Below, in pieces: positions 1-9,376 of a stretch of DNA of 64,000 nucleotides (position 1 is the stretch's first letter; each line of letters begins with the position of its first letter). The stretch spans positions 1 to 64,000 of the forward strand of contig NZ_JHXN01000002.1 of the NCBI RefSeq assembly GCF_000687755.1, given 5' to 3'. A model generated the notes under the pieces. That model ran no database searches. It was not told where the DNA came from and worked only from the letters and a program-made list of their open reading frames with translations. The DNA comes from Taylorella asinigenitalis ATCC 700933. GTDB lineage: Bacteria; Pseudomonadota; Gammaproteobacteria; Burkholderiales; Burkholderiaceae_B. The position numbers and the translations under genes are program-made.

Positions 1-242
1 GCTACAGGTTTTTTTGCAGCTGTTTTAGTAGCTGTAGTTTTAGAAGCAGCAGTTCTAGTAGCAGGTTTTTTAGCCGCTGGTTTTTTAGGCGCAGCCGCTT
101 TAGCTACTTTAGAAGCTACAGGTTTTTTAGCTGTAGTTTTTTTAGCGGTAACAGTAGCGATTGGTTTAACAGCTTTTTTAGCTGTAGTCGCACGTTTTGC
201 CGCCGGTTTTTTTGCAACAGTTTCTTTAGTTTCTGATGCCAT
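1..242 (-). CDS. Histone H1-like DNA-binding protein (N-terminal part; 3' end outside window)
   Basis: The reading frame starts at the ATG read leftwards from 242 and is still open at base 1, so only the first 80 residues are seen. After a short acidic start (MASETKETV) the chain is almost wholly Lys, Ala, Pro and Thr in degenerate AAKK/AAKKP repeats. This is typical of the H1-like basic proteins of Bordetella and relatives, which bind and compact DNA in the nucleoid. A GGAG ribosome-binding site lies about six bases before the start. The repeated codons make the gene prone to length variation between strains. Other AlgP- or HctB-like proteins have the same composition, so the precise family is uncertain. 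Confidence 0.8.
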   Translation of the reverse strand, partial: MASETKETVAKKPAAKRATTAKKAVKPIATVTAKKTTAKKPVASKVAKAAAPKKPAAKKPATRTAASKTTATKTAAKKPV

Positions 243-315
243 ATCCAACTCCTTTTGTGTTGATTGATTCATGCAAAATGATTGAATATTTGAAATAACC
301 CCCACTTCATGATTA

Positions 316-354
316 TGAGACGCATCTCAAATATTCATAACAGTCGCTCTGTTA
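316..354 (-). promoter_or_regulatory. Inverted repeats upstream of the histone-like gene (possible operators)
   Basis: Two short perfect inverted repeats lie 75 to 115 bases before the histone-like start codon: TGAGA-CGCA-TCTCA (316-329) and TAACAG-TCGCT-CTGTTA (338-354). Read on the minus strand, TTATGA and CATAAT with about 17 bases between them could be a weak promoter in the same stretch. Their symmetry and position suggest regulator binding, but I do not recognise either as a known operator. Confidence 0.3.
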
Positions 355-478
355 CATGTAATAGATTAATGCAAATACTGAAAAAATACACTATTTATTT
401 GTTGGCAATGTTTTTGCAAATCGTCTCTAAGTTAATGAAAATAAGCATTTTTCATACAAATGAAATGCGATTTTAAAT

Positions 479-496
479 TAGTTTAAGCTTAAACTA
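479..496. repeat. Perfect palindrome, copy 1 (AGTTTAAGCTTAAACT core)
   Basis: An 18-bp perfect palindrome centred on AAGCTT. It shares its whole sequence with the longer copy at 628-651. It could be a dimeric-protein binding site or a cruciform-prone element. No T-run follows, so it is unlikely to be a terminator. Confidence 0.7.
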
Positions 497-627
497 TCAC
501 CTAAGTATGTGTACATACAAAATATGTGAAATACAGCAAAAATAAATGGGAAACCCTAATTTTTTGACATGAAATTGAATATAAAATTTACAAACAGCAA
601 CTTTTTCTAAAAAAAATTAGAATTTAT

Positions 628-651
628 AATTAGTTTAAGCTTAAACTAATT
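628..651. repeat. Perfect palindrome, copy 2 (same core, 24 bp)
   Basis: A 24-bp perfect palindrome containing the same 18-bp core as the copy at 479-496, extended by AAT/ATT on the two sides. It lies just beyond the gltX terminator. The spacing between the two centres is about 152 bp. Confidence 0.7.
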
Positions 652-664
652 TTTTGAGTACAGC

Positions 665-710
665 AAAAAAAATGGGTTTTAGAGAAATATTTTTTTCTCC
701 TAAACCCATT
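665..710 (-). terminator. Rho-independent terminator of the darP-est-gltX group
   Basis: On the minus strand, downstream of the gltX stop, an imperfect stem of about 17 bp (671-687 against 694-710, arms containing AATGGGTTTTAG and CTAAACCCATT) is followed directly by eight T residues (the A-run 665-672 on the plus strand). Stem, short loop and T-tract are in the right order for gltX. Confidence 0.85.
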
Positions 711-766
711 GAATTTAAATGCAAAAAAAAATTAAAAAATTTTGCATAAATCCAACAAAACATAAG

Positions 767-2179
767 CTATATATACTTATTCAAACGATTTAAAACTTCG
801 TTTTTACCCAAAATTGAGAGAACTAATTCAAGTGCGGGAGTATGTTTTTGTCCAAAAAGAATTATGCGCATAGGAATGCCTAAAGCTGGCATTTTGATTT
901 GCAGCTCATCTAATTTTTGTTTAATTAATTTTGCAAGATTATCTGAATTCCAATCGCTATCTTTTATTTGTTTAGCTGATTCTACAAATGACCTAATGTT
1001 CGCAATTGATTTTTCGTCCATATGTTTTTCACGTAAATCATCAGCAATCGAGTAGTCCTGTTTGCAAAATAAAAGACTCTCTTTAGCAAGCTCAACCAAA
1101 GTTTGTGACCTATCTTTGTTTAGTTCGATAATCTCATTGATATTTGAAAAATCAGTAGATCCACCAAGCTCTTCAATAAACGGTTTAACCATAGAAACTA
1201 AATCTTCTGTGGGTGTATTTTTAATATATTGAGAATTAACCCAATTTAATTTTGCAATATCCCATTGAGAAGCAGATTTACTTAAATGGTCGATATCAAA
1301 CCAATTGATTACATCTTGTTTAGAAAAAATCTCATCATCACCGTGGCTCCATCCCAATCGCACTAGATAATTAAATAGAGCTTCGGGTAAATAGCCTAGC
1401 TTTTTGTATTCCATAACACTAACGGCGTTATATCGTTTAGATAGTTTTTTGCCGTCCTGATCTAAAATCATTGGAACATGTCCATATTCAGGAATCAAAG
1501 CTCCCATGGCTTTTAGGATATTAATTTGTCTTGGGGTGTTATTTACATGGTCGTCTCCGCGAATTACATGAGTGATACCCATATCGTAATCATCAACGAC
1601 TACGCAAAAATTATAAGTAGGAGTCCCATCCTTTCTGGCAATGATTAAGTCATCAAGTTCCTCATTAGAAATTGAAATCTCTCCTTTAAACATATCTTTC
1701 CATACGACATGCCCAGTTAGAGGATTCTTAAATCTAACTACTGGCTCAATCCCTTCAGGTTTTGGTGGCAATGTTTTCCCTTCCTCAGGCCTCCAAGTTC
1801 CATCATATTTTGGTTTAAGTCCTTTAGCCCGAGCCTCTTCACGCATTTTCTCAACTTCTTCAGGAGTGCTATAGCAGTAGTAAGCGTGACCACTATTAAT
1901 TAGATCCTGAACTACTTCCTTATATCGCTCAAACCGTTTCGTCTGATAGTAAGGGCCTTCGTCATAATCAATACCAAGCCAATCCATACCATCAAGGATT
2001 GCTTGTACCGCTTCAGGAGTGGAGCGCTCTAAATCTGTATCTTCGATACGTAATACAAATTTTCCATTATTGTGTTTTGCAAATGCCCAACTAAATATAG
2101 CGGTTCTAGCCCCTCCTAGATGCAGAAATCCAGTAGGTGATGGTGCGAACCTAGTTTTAATAATTTGTCCTTCTGACAT
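767..2179 (-). CDS. gltX: Glutamyl-tRNA synthetase
   Basis: Charges tRNA-Glu with glutamate in the cytoplasm. The 470 residues match the usual bacterial length. The class I signature appears as [11 protein letters not shown] (HIGH motif equivalent HLGG at residues 20-23), and the KMSKS equivalent is KLSKR at 245-249. The start codon lies two bases after the stop of the upstream esterase gene, with a GGA-type ribosome-binding site in the end of that gene, so darP, the esterase and gltX are probably one transcript ending at the terminator at 665-710. A cognate tRNA-Glu(TTC) is encoded at 29379-29454. Confidence 0.97.
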   Translation of the reverse strand: MSEGQIIKTRFAPSPTGFLHLGGARTAIFSWAFAKHNNGKFVLRIEDTDLERSTPEAVQAILDGMDWLGIDYDEGPYYQTKRFERYKEVVQDLINSGHAYYCYSTPEEVEKMREEARAKGLKPKYDGTWRPEEGKTLPPKPEGIEPVVRFKNPLTGHVVWKDMFKGEISISNEELDDLIIARKDGTPTYNFCVVVDDYDMGITHVIRGDDHVNNTPRQINILKAMGALIPEYGHVPMILDQDGKKLSKRYNAVSVMEYKKLGYLPEALFNYLVRLGWSHGDDEIFSKQDVINWFDIDHLSKSASQWDIAKLNWVNSQYIKNTPTEDLVSMVKPFIEELGGSTDFSNINEIIELNKDRSQTLVELAKESLLFCKQDYSIADDLREKHMDEKSIANIRSFVESAKQIKDSDWNSDNLAKLIKQKLDELQIKMPALGIPMRIILFGQKHTPALELVLSILGKNEVLNRLNKYI

Positions 2180-2181
2180 GT

Positions 2182-2844
2182 TTATTCCAAGTTATTTAAT
2201 ATAAATTCTTTGATATCTTTAATTTCGGGTAGACACACTTCGTGCCCCATAGGGTATGTATGCCACTGAACCTTATATCCCAAAGACTCAAGAAGTTTTT
2301 TGCTATCTTCAGCAAAACTAATATTTACAATATCGTCTCGAGTGCCATGAGCTAAGAAAATAGGAATATCTTTATTATTTTTATGAGCTTCAGTTTCCAA
2401 TGATTCACTTAAGGCTATGTATCCAGATAAGCCAATAATACCAGCTAGTTTCTTGGGGTATCTTAATGCTGTATGAAGTGCCATTACACAACCTTGCGAA
2501 AAACCAGCTAAAAATATTTTTTCAGGTTCAACACCAGCTTCAATCTCACGCTCAATCAATGAAGTTATTAATGCTTGAGATTTCTCGATTCCCTTTCTAT
2601 CAGAGCCAGCACCCATGCGATCCAAGCTTAGTATGTCGTACCAAGCGGTCATTTCAATGCCACCATTTATGGTAACTGGCTGAGTAGGGGCATTAGGAAA
2701 AATAAATTTAATACCTGAGCCTTCTGGCAAATCTAATTGAGGAACCAATGGAACAAAGTCAGTGGCATCAGCCCCTAGGCCATGGAGCCATATAACACTG
2801 TATTTAGTTTCACCTTGTGGATTTAACTCTATGAAATCATTCAT
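2182..2844 (-). CDS. Carboxylesterase / phospholipase family alpha/beta hydrolase
   Basis: A 220-residue single-domain alpha/beta hydrolase of the bacterial carboxylesterase family. The nucleophile elbow GFSQG places the catalytic Ser at about residue 116, an Asp follows in GTRDD (about 170-171), and the His is in MGHEV (about 201). The oxyanion loop is the WLHGLG stretch near the start. I chose the ATG at 2844 because it overlaps the end of darP by eight bases in a coupled arrangement. A GTG at 2856 would add four residues. No signal peptide is seen, so it should be cytoplasmic. The substrate cannot be told from sequence. Confidence 0.88.
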   Translation of the reverse strand: MNDFIELNPQGETKYSVIWLHGLGADATDFVPLVPQLDLPEGSGIKFIFPNAPTQPVTINGGIEMTAWYDILSLDRMGAGSDRKGIEKSQALITSLIEREIEAGVEPEKIFLAGFSQGCVMALHTALRYPKKLAGIIGLSGYIALSESLETEAHKNNKDIPIFLAHGTRDDIVNISFAEDSKKLLESLGYKVQWHTYPMGHEVCLPEIKDIKEFILNNLE

Positions 2845-3391
2845 CTGCACTCTCACTTAAAGGAAGCGTTTTAAGAAATTGAAATAGTGCACGGTATGCC
2901 TTTTTTTGAGGCTCTTTCCCCTCTTGTAATTGAGAGTTTTGTATTTTTTCTTTGCGTGCAGCTCGAATTAAGTTTCTAAGTTGCTGAATATATATCACGG
3001 GAACAGAATCTAGCAAATTAGTTAAATGATCATCGCTCTCAATAAGCCTATCACGCAAATTTTCGTACATGTGCATTTGGGCTGTAATGGCTTTACTGCC
3101 GTTTTCCCATTCATAAAGTTTTTGCTTTATGGCTTCAATATCTGCGTTTCGTAAAAGCTTTCCTACATAGGCGGACTGCCTTCTTCTGCCCTCAGTAGTA
3201 GCTTTGATTTTCTGAGCAATCTTTATTTGCTCCAAAATTTCTTCATCTAAATCTAGTTTTTTTATTTTTTCTATTGGGAGGGCAATGATCTCGCGTCCTA
3301 ACTCTGTGATCGCTAGCAATTCTCTTTTAACTTGTGATTTGCTGGGACCTTCAAACATATCCTCAGCAAATTCTTCTTGATTTTCATTCAT
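2837..3391 (-). CDS. darP: Dual-action ribosomal maturation protein DarP (YjgA/DUF615)
   Basis: A 184-residue helical, charged protein with the DUF615 pattern: FEGPSKSQVKRE near the N-terminus, then LDLDEEILEQI and the basic stretch TTEGRRRQSAYVGKLLR. In E. coli this family acts in late assembly of the 50S ribosomal subunit. Divergent pairing with pmbA, as here, is a conserved arrangement. The gene starts 56 bases from pmbA on the opposite strand and leads the darP-esterase-gltX group. Confidence 0.92.
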   Translation of the reverse strand: MNENQEEFAEDMFEGPSKSQVKRELLAITELGREIIALPIEKIKKLDLDEEILEQIKIAQKIKATTEGRRRQSAYVGKLLRNADIEAIKQKLYEWENGSKAITAQMHMYENLRDRLIESDDHLTNLLDSVPVIYIQQLRNLIRAARKEKIQNSQLQEGKEPQKKAYRALFQFLKTLPLSESADE

Positions 3392-3447
3392 ATCTTAAAT
3401 TGATTAAAATTCTTAACTATTATATTAATTAGCACTCCTCCTTAGTT

Positions 3448-4776
3448 ATGAAAAACAAATCTGATTTTGAATACTTTGTGAAATTTGCCTTAGACATTGC
3501 CACAAAAAAAGGGGCATCTGAAGCTATCGCAGAAATTTCTGAATCTCATGGTCTTACTGTAGCCGCTCGAAATAAAAGCATTGAAACTGTAGAGGAGATG
3601 CATGATAGGGGGCTATCAATTACGGTATTTAACGGAAAGGTGCGTGCATCTGCAGCTACATCCTTGCTAACGGAAGAATCAATTGAAAGCACAGTAGGGC
3701 ATGCTTGGGATATAGCAAAATATACCGCAGAAGACCCTTTTGCTGGTCTGCCTAAACCCGAAGAATATGCAACTGAGATTCTAGATTTGGATCTGTATCA
3801 TGATTGGAGTCTTGATGCGGAGAGTGCTGGGAACATTGCCATAGAGCTTGAAAGCTTTGCATTGGATTTTAGTGATCAAATTACTAATTCTGATGGGGCT
3901 TCAGTTCAAACTGGGTGTTCATCTTTTTTACTTGGCTCATCAAATGGATTTCTTGGAGGATATAAGCATACAAGCCATTCATTGGGATTATCTGTCATTG
4001 CCGGCAAGGGTAAAAAAATGCAACGTGGCTATTGGTATGAAAGCCACAGAAATCCACGCAAATTATCTAGCCCACAAGCAATAGGTGAATATGCTGCTAA
4101 ACGTACGCTTTCAAGACTTGGAGCACGCCGCATTAAATCAGGTGAATATCCCGTTCTCTTTGAAGCTCCTATAGCTGTGACTCTTTTAGGAGCTTTATCT
4201 CAAGCTATTAGTGGAGGTGCACTATATCGAGATATGAGTTTCTTGAAAGGGGCCTTAAATGAAAAAGTTATGTCTGATCATATTAAGGTAGTTGACGATC
4301 CTTTTATAAAGCAAGCTTACGGTAGTGGCTCGTTTGATCAAGAGGGTGTGAGTACTCAAAAAAGAGATTTAGTGGTAGATGGAGTATTAAAAGGCTATCT
4401 TTTATCTACCTATTCAGCTAGAAAATTAAGTATGTCCACAACGGGTAATGCAGGTGGTTCCCATAATATGTCTATTCATTCGTCTACTGAGAGTCCAGAT
4501 TTTGAAGGCATGTTACGTGAAATGGGTACAGGATTATTGGTGACAGAACTGATGGGCCATGGGATAAATTATGTAACTGGCCAATATTCCAGAGGTGCTT
4601 TTGGTTATTGGGTTGAAAATGGTGTAATCCAGTACCCAGTTACTGAGATAACAATAGCAGGTAACTTGAAAGATATATTTAAGTCTATTGTGTCTATTGG
4701 TTCAGACAGTTATACAAAAGGTTCCAAAACTTCTGGGTCGATTCTTATAGAAAAAATGTCTGTTGCTGGTGATTAA
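3448..4776 (+). CDS. pmbA: Metalloprotease PmbA (TldE)
   Basis: 442 residues, normal length for the TldE/PmbA subunit of the TldD-TldE protease, known for maturing microcin B17 and degrading CcdA. Family segments are present, such as MHDRGLSITVF, the LSMSTTGNAGG region and GHGINYVTGQYSRGAFGYWVENG near the C-terminus. TldD, not TldE, carries the zinc motif, so its absence here is expected. The partner tldD is not in the window. The short gap to darP must hold both promoters. Confidence 0.95.
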   Translation: MKNKSDFEYFVKFALDIATKKGASEAIAEISESHGLTVAARNKSIETVEEMHDRGLSITVFNGKVRASAATSLLTEESIESTVGHAWDIAKYTAEDPFAGLPKPEEYATEILDLDLYHDWSLDAESAGNIAIELESFALDFSDQITNSDGASVQTGCSSFLLGSSNGFLGGYKHTSHSLGLSVIAGKGKKMQRGYWYESHRNPRKLSSPQAIGEYAAKRTLSRLGARRIKSGEYPVLFEAPIAVTLLGALSQAISGGALYRDMSFLKGALNEKVMSDHIKVVDDPFIKQAYGSGSFDQEGVSTQKRDLVVDGVLKGYLLSTYSARKLSMSTTGNAGGSHNMSIHSSTESPDFEGMLREMGTGLLVTELMGHGINYVTGQYSRGAFGYWVENGVIQYPVTEITIAGNLKDIFKSIVSIGSDSYTKGSKTSGSILIEKMSVAGD

Positions 4777-4810
4777 ACTACATTTACTAATATTTTTTAA
4801 AAAATCATTA

Positions 4811-4837
4811 TTGAAAATCAAATATTTAGCTTATAAT
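4811..4837 (+). promoter_or_regulatory. Probable sigma-70 promoter of rplM-rpsI
   Basis: TTGAAA (4811-4816) and a perfect TATAAT (4832-4837) are separated by 15 bases, slightly short of the optimum. Transcription from here would give a leader of about 120 nt before rplM, long enough for autoregulation, though I see no recognised leader structure. Confidence 0.5.
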
Positions 4838-4961
4838 ATAAAATTTACTTCTAACCATAATTTCGTACTGCTGAAGAGAGAAATAAAGAATAACAGCATG
4901 GCGAAGCTAGTTTTTTCTAGTGTGTATAGAAGTTTTTATTAATAATTTTTAAGGATCCATC

Positions 4962-5390
4962 ATGAAAACTTTCGTGGCTAAACCGCAGGAAGTGAGCCGT
5001 GAATGGTTTGTTATAGACGCAAAAGGTAAAGTCCTTGGTCGTGTAGCCAGCGAAGTTGCACGCCGCTTGCGTGGTAAGCATAAGCCAGAGTTCACACCTC
5101 ACGTAGATACAGGTGATTACATCGTAATCATCAACGCACAGGACATAGTTGTTACGGGTAGTAAATTTGAAGATAAAAAATACTTCCGTCATACAGGATA
5201 TCCTGGCGGAATTTATGAAACTAATTTCCGTAAATTACAAGAGCGTCACCCAGGCCGTGCTATTCAAAAAGCAGTTAAAGGTATGTTACCTAAAGGCCCA
5301 CTTGGCTACGCTATGATCAAAAAACTTAAGATCTACGCAGGTAGTGAGCACCCTCATGCTGCTCAGCAACCTAAGCAATTGGATATCTAG
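4962..5390 (+). CDS. rplM: 50S ribosomal protein L13
   Basis: 142 residues, the usual length. The N-terminal [19 protein letters not shown] and the [20 protein letters not shown] segment are characteristic. An AAGGATCC ribosome-binding site precedes the ATG. It is followed ten bases later by rpsI in the almost universal L13-S9 operon. Confidence 0.98.
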   Translation: MKTFVAKPQEVSREWFVIDAKGKVLGRVASEVARRLRGKHKPEFTPHVDTGDYIVIINAQDIVVTGSKFEDKKYFRHTGYPGGIYETNFRKLQERHPGRAIQKAVKGMLPKGPLGYAMIKKLKIYAGSEHPHAAQQPKQLDI

Positions 5391-5400
5391 GAGCTAGAGT

Positions 5401-5793
5401 ATGATTGGTGAATGGAATTATGGCACTGGCCGTCGTAAAACTTCGGTGGCACGTGTTTTTATGAAAAAAGGTTCTGGAAATATAGTAATTAACGGTAAAG
5501 ACGTTGATTCATTTTTTCAGCGTAAAACTGGTCAAATGGTTGTTCGTCAACCACTTGAGTTAGTTGAGATGATTGAGAATTTCGATATTCAAGTAAATGT
5601 TCATGGTGGCGGCGAGTCTGGTCAAGCAGGTGCTGTTCGGCATGGTATTACTAGAGCTCTTATCGATTATGATGAAACTTTGAAACCTTCGCTTTCTAAA
5701 GCTGGTTTCGTAACTCGTGATGCACGTGAAGTTGAACGTAAGAAAGTTGGTCTTCGCAAAGCACGTCGTCGTAAGCAATTTAGTAAGCGTTAA
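5401..5793 (+). CDS. rpsI: 30S ribosomal protein S9
   Basis: 130 residues with the conserved basic C-terminus ending in RRRKQFSKR, which reaches towards the P-site tRNA. The [13 protein letters not shown] start is typical. It is co-transcribed with rplM and followed by a strong terminator. Confidence 0.98.
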   Translation: MIGEWNYGTGRRKTSVARVFMKKGSGNIVINGKDVDSFFQRKTGQMVVRQPLELVEMIENFDIQVNVHGGGESGQAGAVRHGITRALIDYDETLKPSLSKAGFVTRDAREVERKKVGLRKARRRKQFSKR

Positions 5794-5822
5794 TTTTTGA
5801 TTATTGATACATCAAATCAAAG

Positions 5823-5856
5823 CCCACATTTCTACGATTATGAATGTGGGTTTTTT
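5823..5856 (+). terminator. Rho-independent terminator after rpsI
   Basis: Stem CCCACATT (5823-5830) with AATGTGGG (5843-5850), a 12-base loop, then TTTTTT. It closes the rplM-rpsI operon, so the downstream gene at 5885 probably has its own promoter or depends on read-through. Confidence 0.9.
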
Positions 5857-5884
5857 ATTGACATAACGATTTATAATATTTCTT

Positions 5885-6598
5885 ATGCTTATCAGAAGTT
5901 TACTTTTCGTTTTCGGTGTTATTGTTGGTGGTGCAGCTGTGCATTACTACGATAATCTCAATCTCAAGAAAGAGAAGATGGTTTTACGCGTGGAATTTGA
6001 AAAAATTCTACGAAATGCCCGTTTGAATATGAAATCTGATTATGAGGAACTTCAAAATTCTATTAAGAATCTAAAAGGAAAGCTTTTTGTTAGCAATTCA
6101 ACGATTCAAAGATTTCGCATAGAAAACGACAGACTACTAGCTGAGGTTAGTGATTTATCAAGGGATATCGAATTCTATGAGCAATTATTGCCATCGGGTC
6201 CTATGGGTTTAGTAACCATACGAAGTTTAGATGTAAAGCGCTCTGGTGATTTAATTAGCTATAAAATTTTATTAAGCAGAAAGGTCAATGAAGAGACAAA
6301 TTTTAAAGGTATGCTTAAATTTCAAGCAGTCGGTATGCTTAACGGTAAAACTATTATGGTTGATCTAATACCTGCTCGTGTTACTGAGGATAATAAACTG
6401 GCTATTCCAGCAAATCCAAAAGTTGCTTCTAAGATACTTAATAATGCAAGATCGCATTCAATTTTATCTGTAGATTTTGTTCGTTGGCAGCAAAGTACTG
6501 GTGATTTGGTATTGCCAGCTGGATTTGAGCCACATGAAATTTACGTAAAAGTGCTTGAAGGAAATCAAGTGCGTGCAAGCAAATCTGTTTTGCTTTAA
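5885..6598 (+). CDS. Membrane-anchored coiled-coil protein (DUF6776-like)
   Basis: A 237-residue protein with one N-terminal membrane segment (about residues 2-20, [18 protein letters not shown]), a long charged coiled-coil stretch (about 25-100) and a C-terminal beta-rich domain of about 120 residues. This fits the uncharacterised family found next to erpA in Burkholderiales, probably anchored in the inner membrane with the C-terminus in the periplasm. Ten bases separate its stop from the erpA start. Function is unknown. Related species often carry a bactofilin gene nearby, which is absent here. Confidence 0.7.
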   Translation: MLIRSLLFVFGVIVGGAAVHYYDNLNLKKEKMVLRVEFEKILRNARLNMKSDYEELQNSIKNLKGKLFVSNSTIQRFRIENDRLLAEVSDLSRDIEFYEQLLPSGPMGLVTIRSLDVKRSGDLISYKILLSRKVNEETNFKGMLKFQAVGMLNGKTIMVDLIPARVTEDNKLAIPANPKVASKILNNARSHSILSVDFVRWQQSTGDLVLPAGFEPHEIYVKVLEGNQVRASKSVLL

Positions 6599-6608
6599 AG
6601 GAGATATT

Positions 6609-6971
6609 ATGTCTGGTGTACAAACTGTAGACTTACAGGAACCGTCTTTATTAGTTTTTACTGATGCAGCTGCCGCAAAGGTTAAAGAATTAATAGATGA
6701 AGAGGGTAATCCTGATCTAAAACTAAGAGTTTTCATTCAAGGTGGTGGGTGTTCAGGATTCCAATATGGATTTATTTTCGACGAGAATATGGCCGAAGAC
6801 GATACCACAGTTACTAATAATGGTGTATCACTTTTAGTAGATCCAATGAGTTTTCAATATCTTGTGGGTGCAGAGATAGACTATAAAGAGGATATTGAAG
6901 GCTCTCAATTTGTGATTAGAAATCCTAATGCCACTACAACTTGTGGGTGTGGTTCATCATTCAGTATTTAG
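6609..6971 (+). CDS. erpA: Iron-sulfur cluster insertion protein ErpA
   Basis: A 120-residue A-type carrier that passes Fe-S clusters to target enzymes. The three ligand cysteines are all present: C48 in GGGCSG, and C112 and C114 in the CGCGSSF end. The ATG at 6609 follows an AAAGGAG site. An in-frame upstream start at 6555 would add 18 residues inside the previous gene and is unlikely. The stop overlaps the convergent anmK stop. Confidence 0.95.
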   Translation: MSGVQTVDLQEPSLLVFTDAAAAKVKELIDEEGNPDLKLRVFIQGGGCSGFQYGFIFDENMAEDDTTVTNNGVSLLVDPMSFQYLVGAEIDYKEDIEGSQFVIRNPNATTTCGCGSSFSI

Positions 6972-8065
6972 TAGGGATATAGAGAACCCAAGATTTTAGG
7001 TCTTTGGGCTCTAGTTATTTCTTTTAAATCTAAAGAGATTCTATTTACGTTTAAATAGGCAAGCCAAGCAAAAGCAAGGGCTTCAACAGTCATAGGATTT
7101 ATACCCATTTCTTCAACACTAATAAATTGTCTATCGGCGTTTTGATTAAGCCCATCCATCAGGGTTTTGTTAAATACGCCCCCACCACAAACATATATGG
7201 ATTTAATATTACTATCTAGTTTTGCGGTACATTCAAGAATCGAGTGAACAGTTAGCTCCCTAAGTGTGGCCATAATATCTACAGGCTCGATATCCTTAAA
7301 ATTTGTTAAATTTTCATTCAACCAATTAATATTAAAATCATCTCTTCCTGTTGACTTTGGTGGTACCAAACTAAAAAATGGGTGTGCGTATAATTTATTT
7401 AGCAACCCATTGTGGCAATGCCCACTTCCACCCCATTTTCCTTCTTTATCAAAAGTCTGACCTTTATGCATTTGGATCCATAAATCCATCAATGCATTAC
7501 ATGGCCCTATATCAAAACCCACGACACTATTTTCCTCAATGACAGAGATATTTGCGAATCCTCCTAAATTAAGGATTGCTACGGGTATTTTCGATTTAAA
7601 AAAATATTTATGAAATGCTGGAACTAATGGTGCCCCTTCGCCACCAGCAGCAATATCAGCATTTCGAAAATCTGCTACTACATCAATTTGAGTTTTCTCA
7701 GCTAAAAGTGCAGGGTTATTAATTTGAAGGGTAAGTCCGATTTTCGGATTGTGTCTTACAGTTTGTCCATGAGCCCCAATTGCTCGAATTTGTTCTGCTT
7801 GTAAATTATGTTCAGTTAAAAGCTTTTGTACACATTGCTCATATGCCTTGATAAGCTCCATGCCGACTAAATGCATAGAATTTATTTCATCAAAGCTAGG
7901 TGTATTTAATTTTAGGATACGTTCTCTAAGTGAATCATTAAAAGGAATATAGGCGTGTCCAAGAAACTCTAAATCCTCTGGACTGCTTATTTTACAAACT
8001 ACTCCATCAACTCCATCGGTGCTAGTGCCCGACATTAAACCGATAAAATACTGATGCATTGCCAT
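6968..8065 (-). CDS. anmK: Anhydro-N-acetylmuramic acid kinase
   Basis: Phosphorylates and opens 1,6-anhydroMurNAc to give MurNAc-6-phosphate in peptidoglycan recycling. 365 residues, normal for the family. The N-terminal [13 protein letters not shown] phosphate loop and the C-terminal [12 protein letters not shown] segment are diagnostic. It is convergent with erpA, their stops overlapping by four bases, and divergent from tyrS, a pairing common in beta- and gammaproteobacteria. Its start ATG lies within a copy of the dispersed TGGCAATG word (8057-8064). Confidence 0.96.
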   Translation of the reverse strand: MAMHQYFIGLMSGTSTDGVDGVVCKISSPEDLEFLGHAYIPFNDSLRERILKLNTPSFDEINSMHLVGMELIKAYEQCVQKLLTEHNLQAEQIRAIGAHGQTVRHNPKIGLTLQINNPALLAEKTQIDVVADFRNADIAAGGEGAPLVPAFHKYFFKSKIPVAILNLGGFANISVIEENSVVGFDIGPCNALMDLWIQMHKGQTFDKEGKWGGSGHCHNGLLNKLYAHPFFSLVPPKSTGRDDFNINWLNENLTNFKDIEPVDIMATLRELTVHSILECTAKLDSNIKSIYVCGGGVFNKTLMDGLNQNADRQFISVEEMGINPMTVEALAFAWLAYLNVNRISLDLKEITRAQRPKILGSLYPY

Positions 8066-8140
8066 AGAGAACCTAAAAATTTATTTATTGAATTATATAA
8101 TTACAAATCATTGTATTATCACACGGTCTAAGTACCTCTC

Positions 8141-9364
8141 ATGACAGAAGAAATAAAAATAAGTACTGAAGTTGCTCGTCAAATGGATATTGTGAGACGC
8201 GGAACGGAAGAAATATTAGTAGAATCCGAGTTTTTGCAAAAACTTCAAAAAAGTCACGACACTGGAACTCCTCTAAGAATAAAACTAGGGCTTGACCCAA
8301 CAGCACCTGATTTGCACTTGGGGCATACGGTTGTATTAACCAAAATGCGACAACTGCAGGATATGGGCCATGAAGTTATATTTTTAATCGGCGATTTCAC
8401 AGCAACCATCGGTGATCCGAGTGGGAGAAATGCGACTAGACCGCCATTAACACGTGAGCAGATTGAAGAGAATGCTCAAACTTATTATGAACAAGCATCT
8501 AAAGTCTTGGACCCCTCGAGAACTATTATTTCCTACAACTCAAAATGGTGTGATGCGCTAGGAACTCGCGGGCTAATTCAATTGGCATCTAAATATACCG
8601 TCGCTAGGATTATGGAACGTGATGACTTTACAAAGCGTTTTAAAGGTGGTGTGCCTATATCTATGCATGAGCTTTTGTATCCTCTTATGCAGGGATATGA
8701 TTCTGTGGCTCTTGAGTCGGATATGGAACTTGGAGGTACAGATCAGAAGTTTAATTTACTTGTTGGTCGTGAACTTCAAAAAGAATATGGACAAGAGCAA
8801 CAAACTGTTTTAACCATGCCTCTATTGGTTGGTTTGGACGGAGTTGAGAAGATGTCCAAATCTAAAAATAACTATATCGGAATCACTGAAACGCCTGATA
8901 GCATGTTTGGAAAAATCATGTCTATTTCCGATACTTTGATGTGGAATTATTATGAATTAATCTCATCAAAATCCTTAGAGGAGATTGCTCAACTAAAACG
9001 TGATGTTGAGCAGGGAGTAAACCCACGGAATATTAAAGTTGCACTGGCTCAAGAAATTATTACGCGTTTTCATAATGCTGAAGCTGCAGCTAAAGCATTG
9101 GCAGATTTTGAATCTCGATTTAGAGATGGTCAAATACCTGATGATATACCTGAGATAAGTTTGAATGGCCCAGAATTGGGCATTGTTGCGGTTCTTAGAG
9201 AATCGGGTTTGGCTAGTTCTGGTTCTGAAGCTTCGCGAAATATCGTTCAGGGCGGAGTAAAGGTGGACGGCTCGAAAGTAGAAGACAAAAGCTTAGTTTT
9301 AAAATCTGGTACCTATGTTGTACAGATTGGAAAAAGAAAATTTGCACGCATTACCATTAAATAA
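8141..9364 (+). CDS. tyrS: Tyrosyl-tRNA synthetase
   Basis: 407 residues. The class I HIGH equivalent is HLGH (residues 59-62) and KMSKS is at 237-241. An S4-like RNA-binding domain closes the protein (about 345-405, ending [11 protein letters not shown]). It belongs to the short TyrRS type with an S4 tail. It is followed twelve bases later by glyA. Confidence 0.97.
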   Translation: MTEEIKISTEVARQMDIVRRGTEEILVESEFLQKLQKSHDTGTPLRIKLGLDPTAPDLHLGHTVVLTKMRQLQDMGHEVIFLIGDFTATIGDPSGRNATRPPLTREQIEENAQTYYEQASKVLDPSRTIISYNSKWCDALGTRGLIQLASKYTVARIMERDDFTKRFKGGVPISMHELLYPLMQGYDSVALESDMELGGTDQKFNLLVGRELQKEYGQEQQTVLTMPLLVGLDGVEKMSKSKNNYIGITETPDSMFGKIMSISDTLMWNYYELISSKSLEEIAQLKRDVEQGVNPRNIKVALAQEIITRFHNAEAAAKALADFESRFRDGQIPDDIPEISLNGPELGIVAVLRESGLASSGSEASRNIVQGGVKVDGSKVEDKSLVLKSGTYVVQIGKRKFARITIK

Positions 9365-9376
9365 TTTAGGAAAATC

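Larger units (their letters stand above)
243..766. other. 524-bp intergenic region with palindromes and a terminator, no gene
   Basis: No credible coding frame is present and the region is very AT-rich. It holds the leader of the histone-like gene with two short inverted repeats (316-354), one copy of the dispersed TGGCAATG word (403-410), two copies of an AGTTTAAGCTTAAACT palindrome (479-496 and 628-651), and the gltX terminator (665-710). After each palindrome comes a similar stretch, 'tacagcaaaaa' followed shortly by 'aaatggg', so the region looks as if a module of roughly 150 bp was duplicated. Confidence 0.7.

Noticed and set aside
5797-5817. FNR-like box after rpsI (TTGAT followed by ATCAA)
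   Set aside because: The half-site spacing is wrong and it lies before the terminator, not at a promoter.
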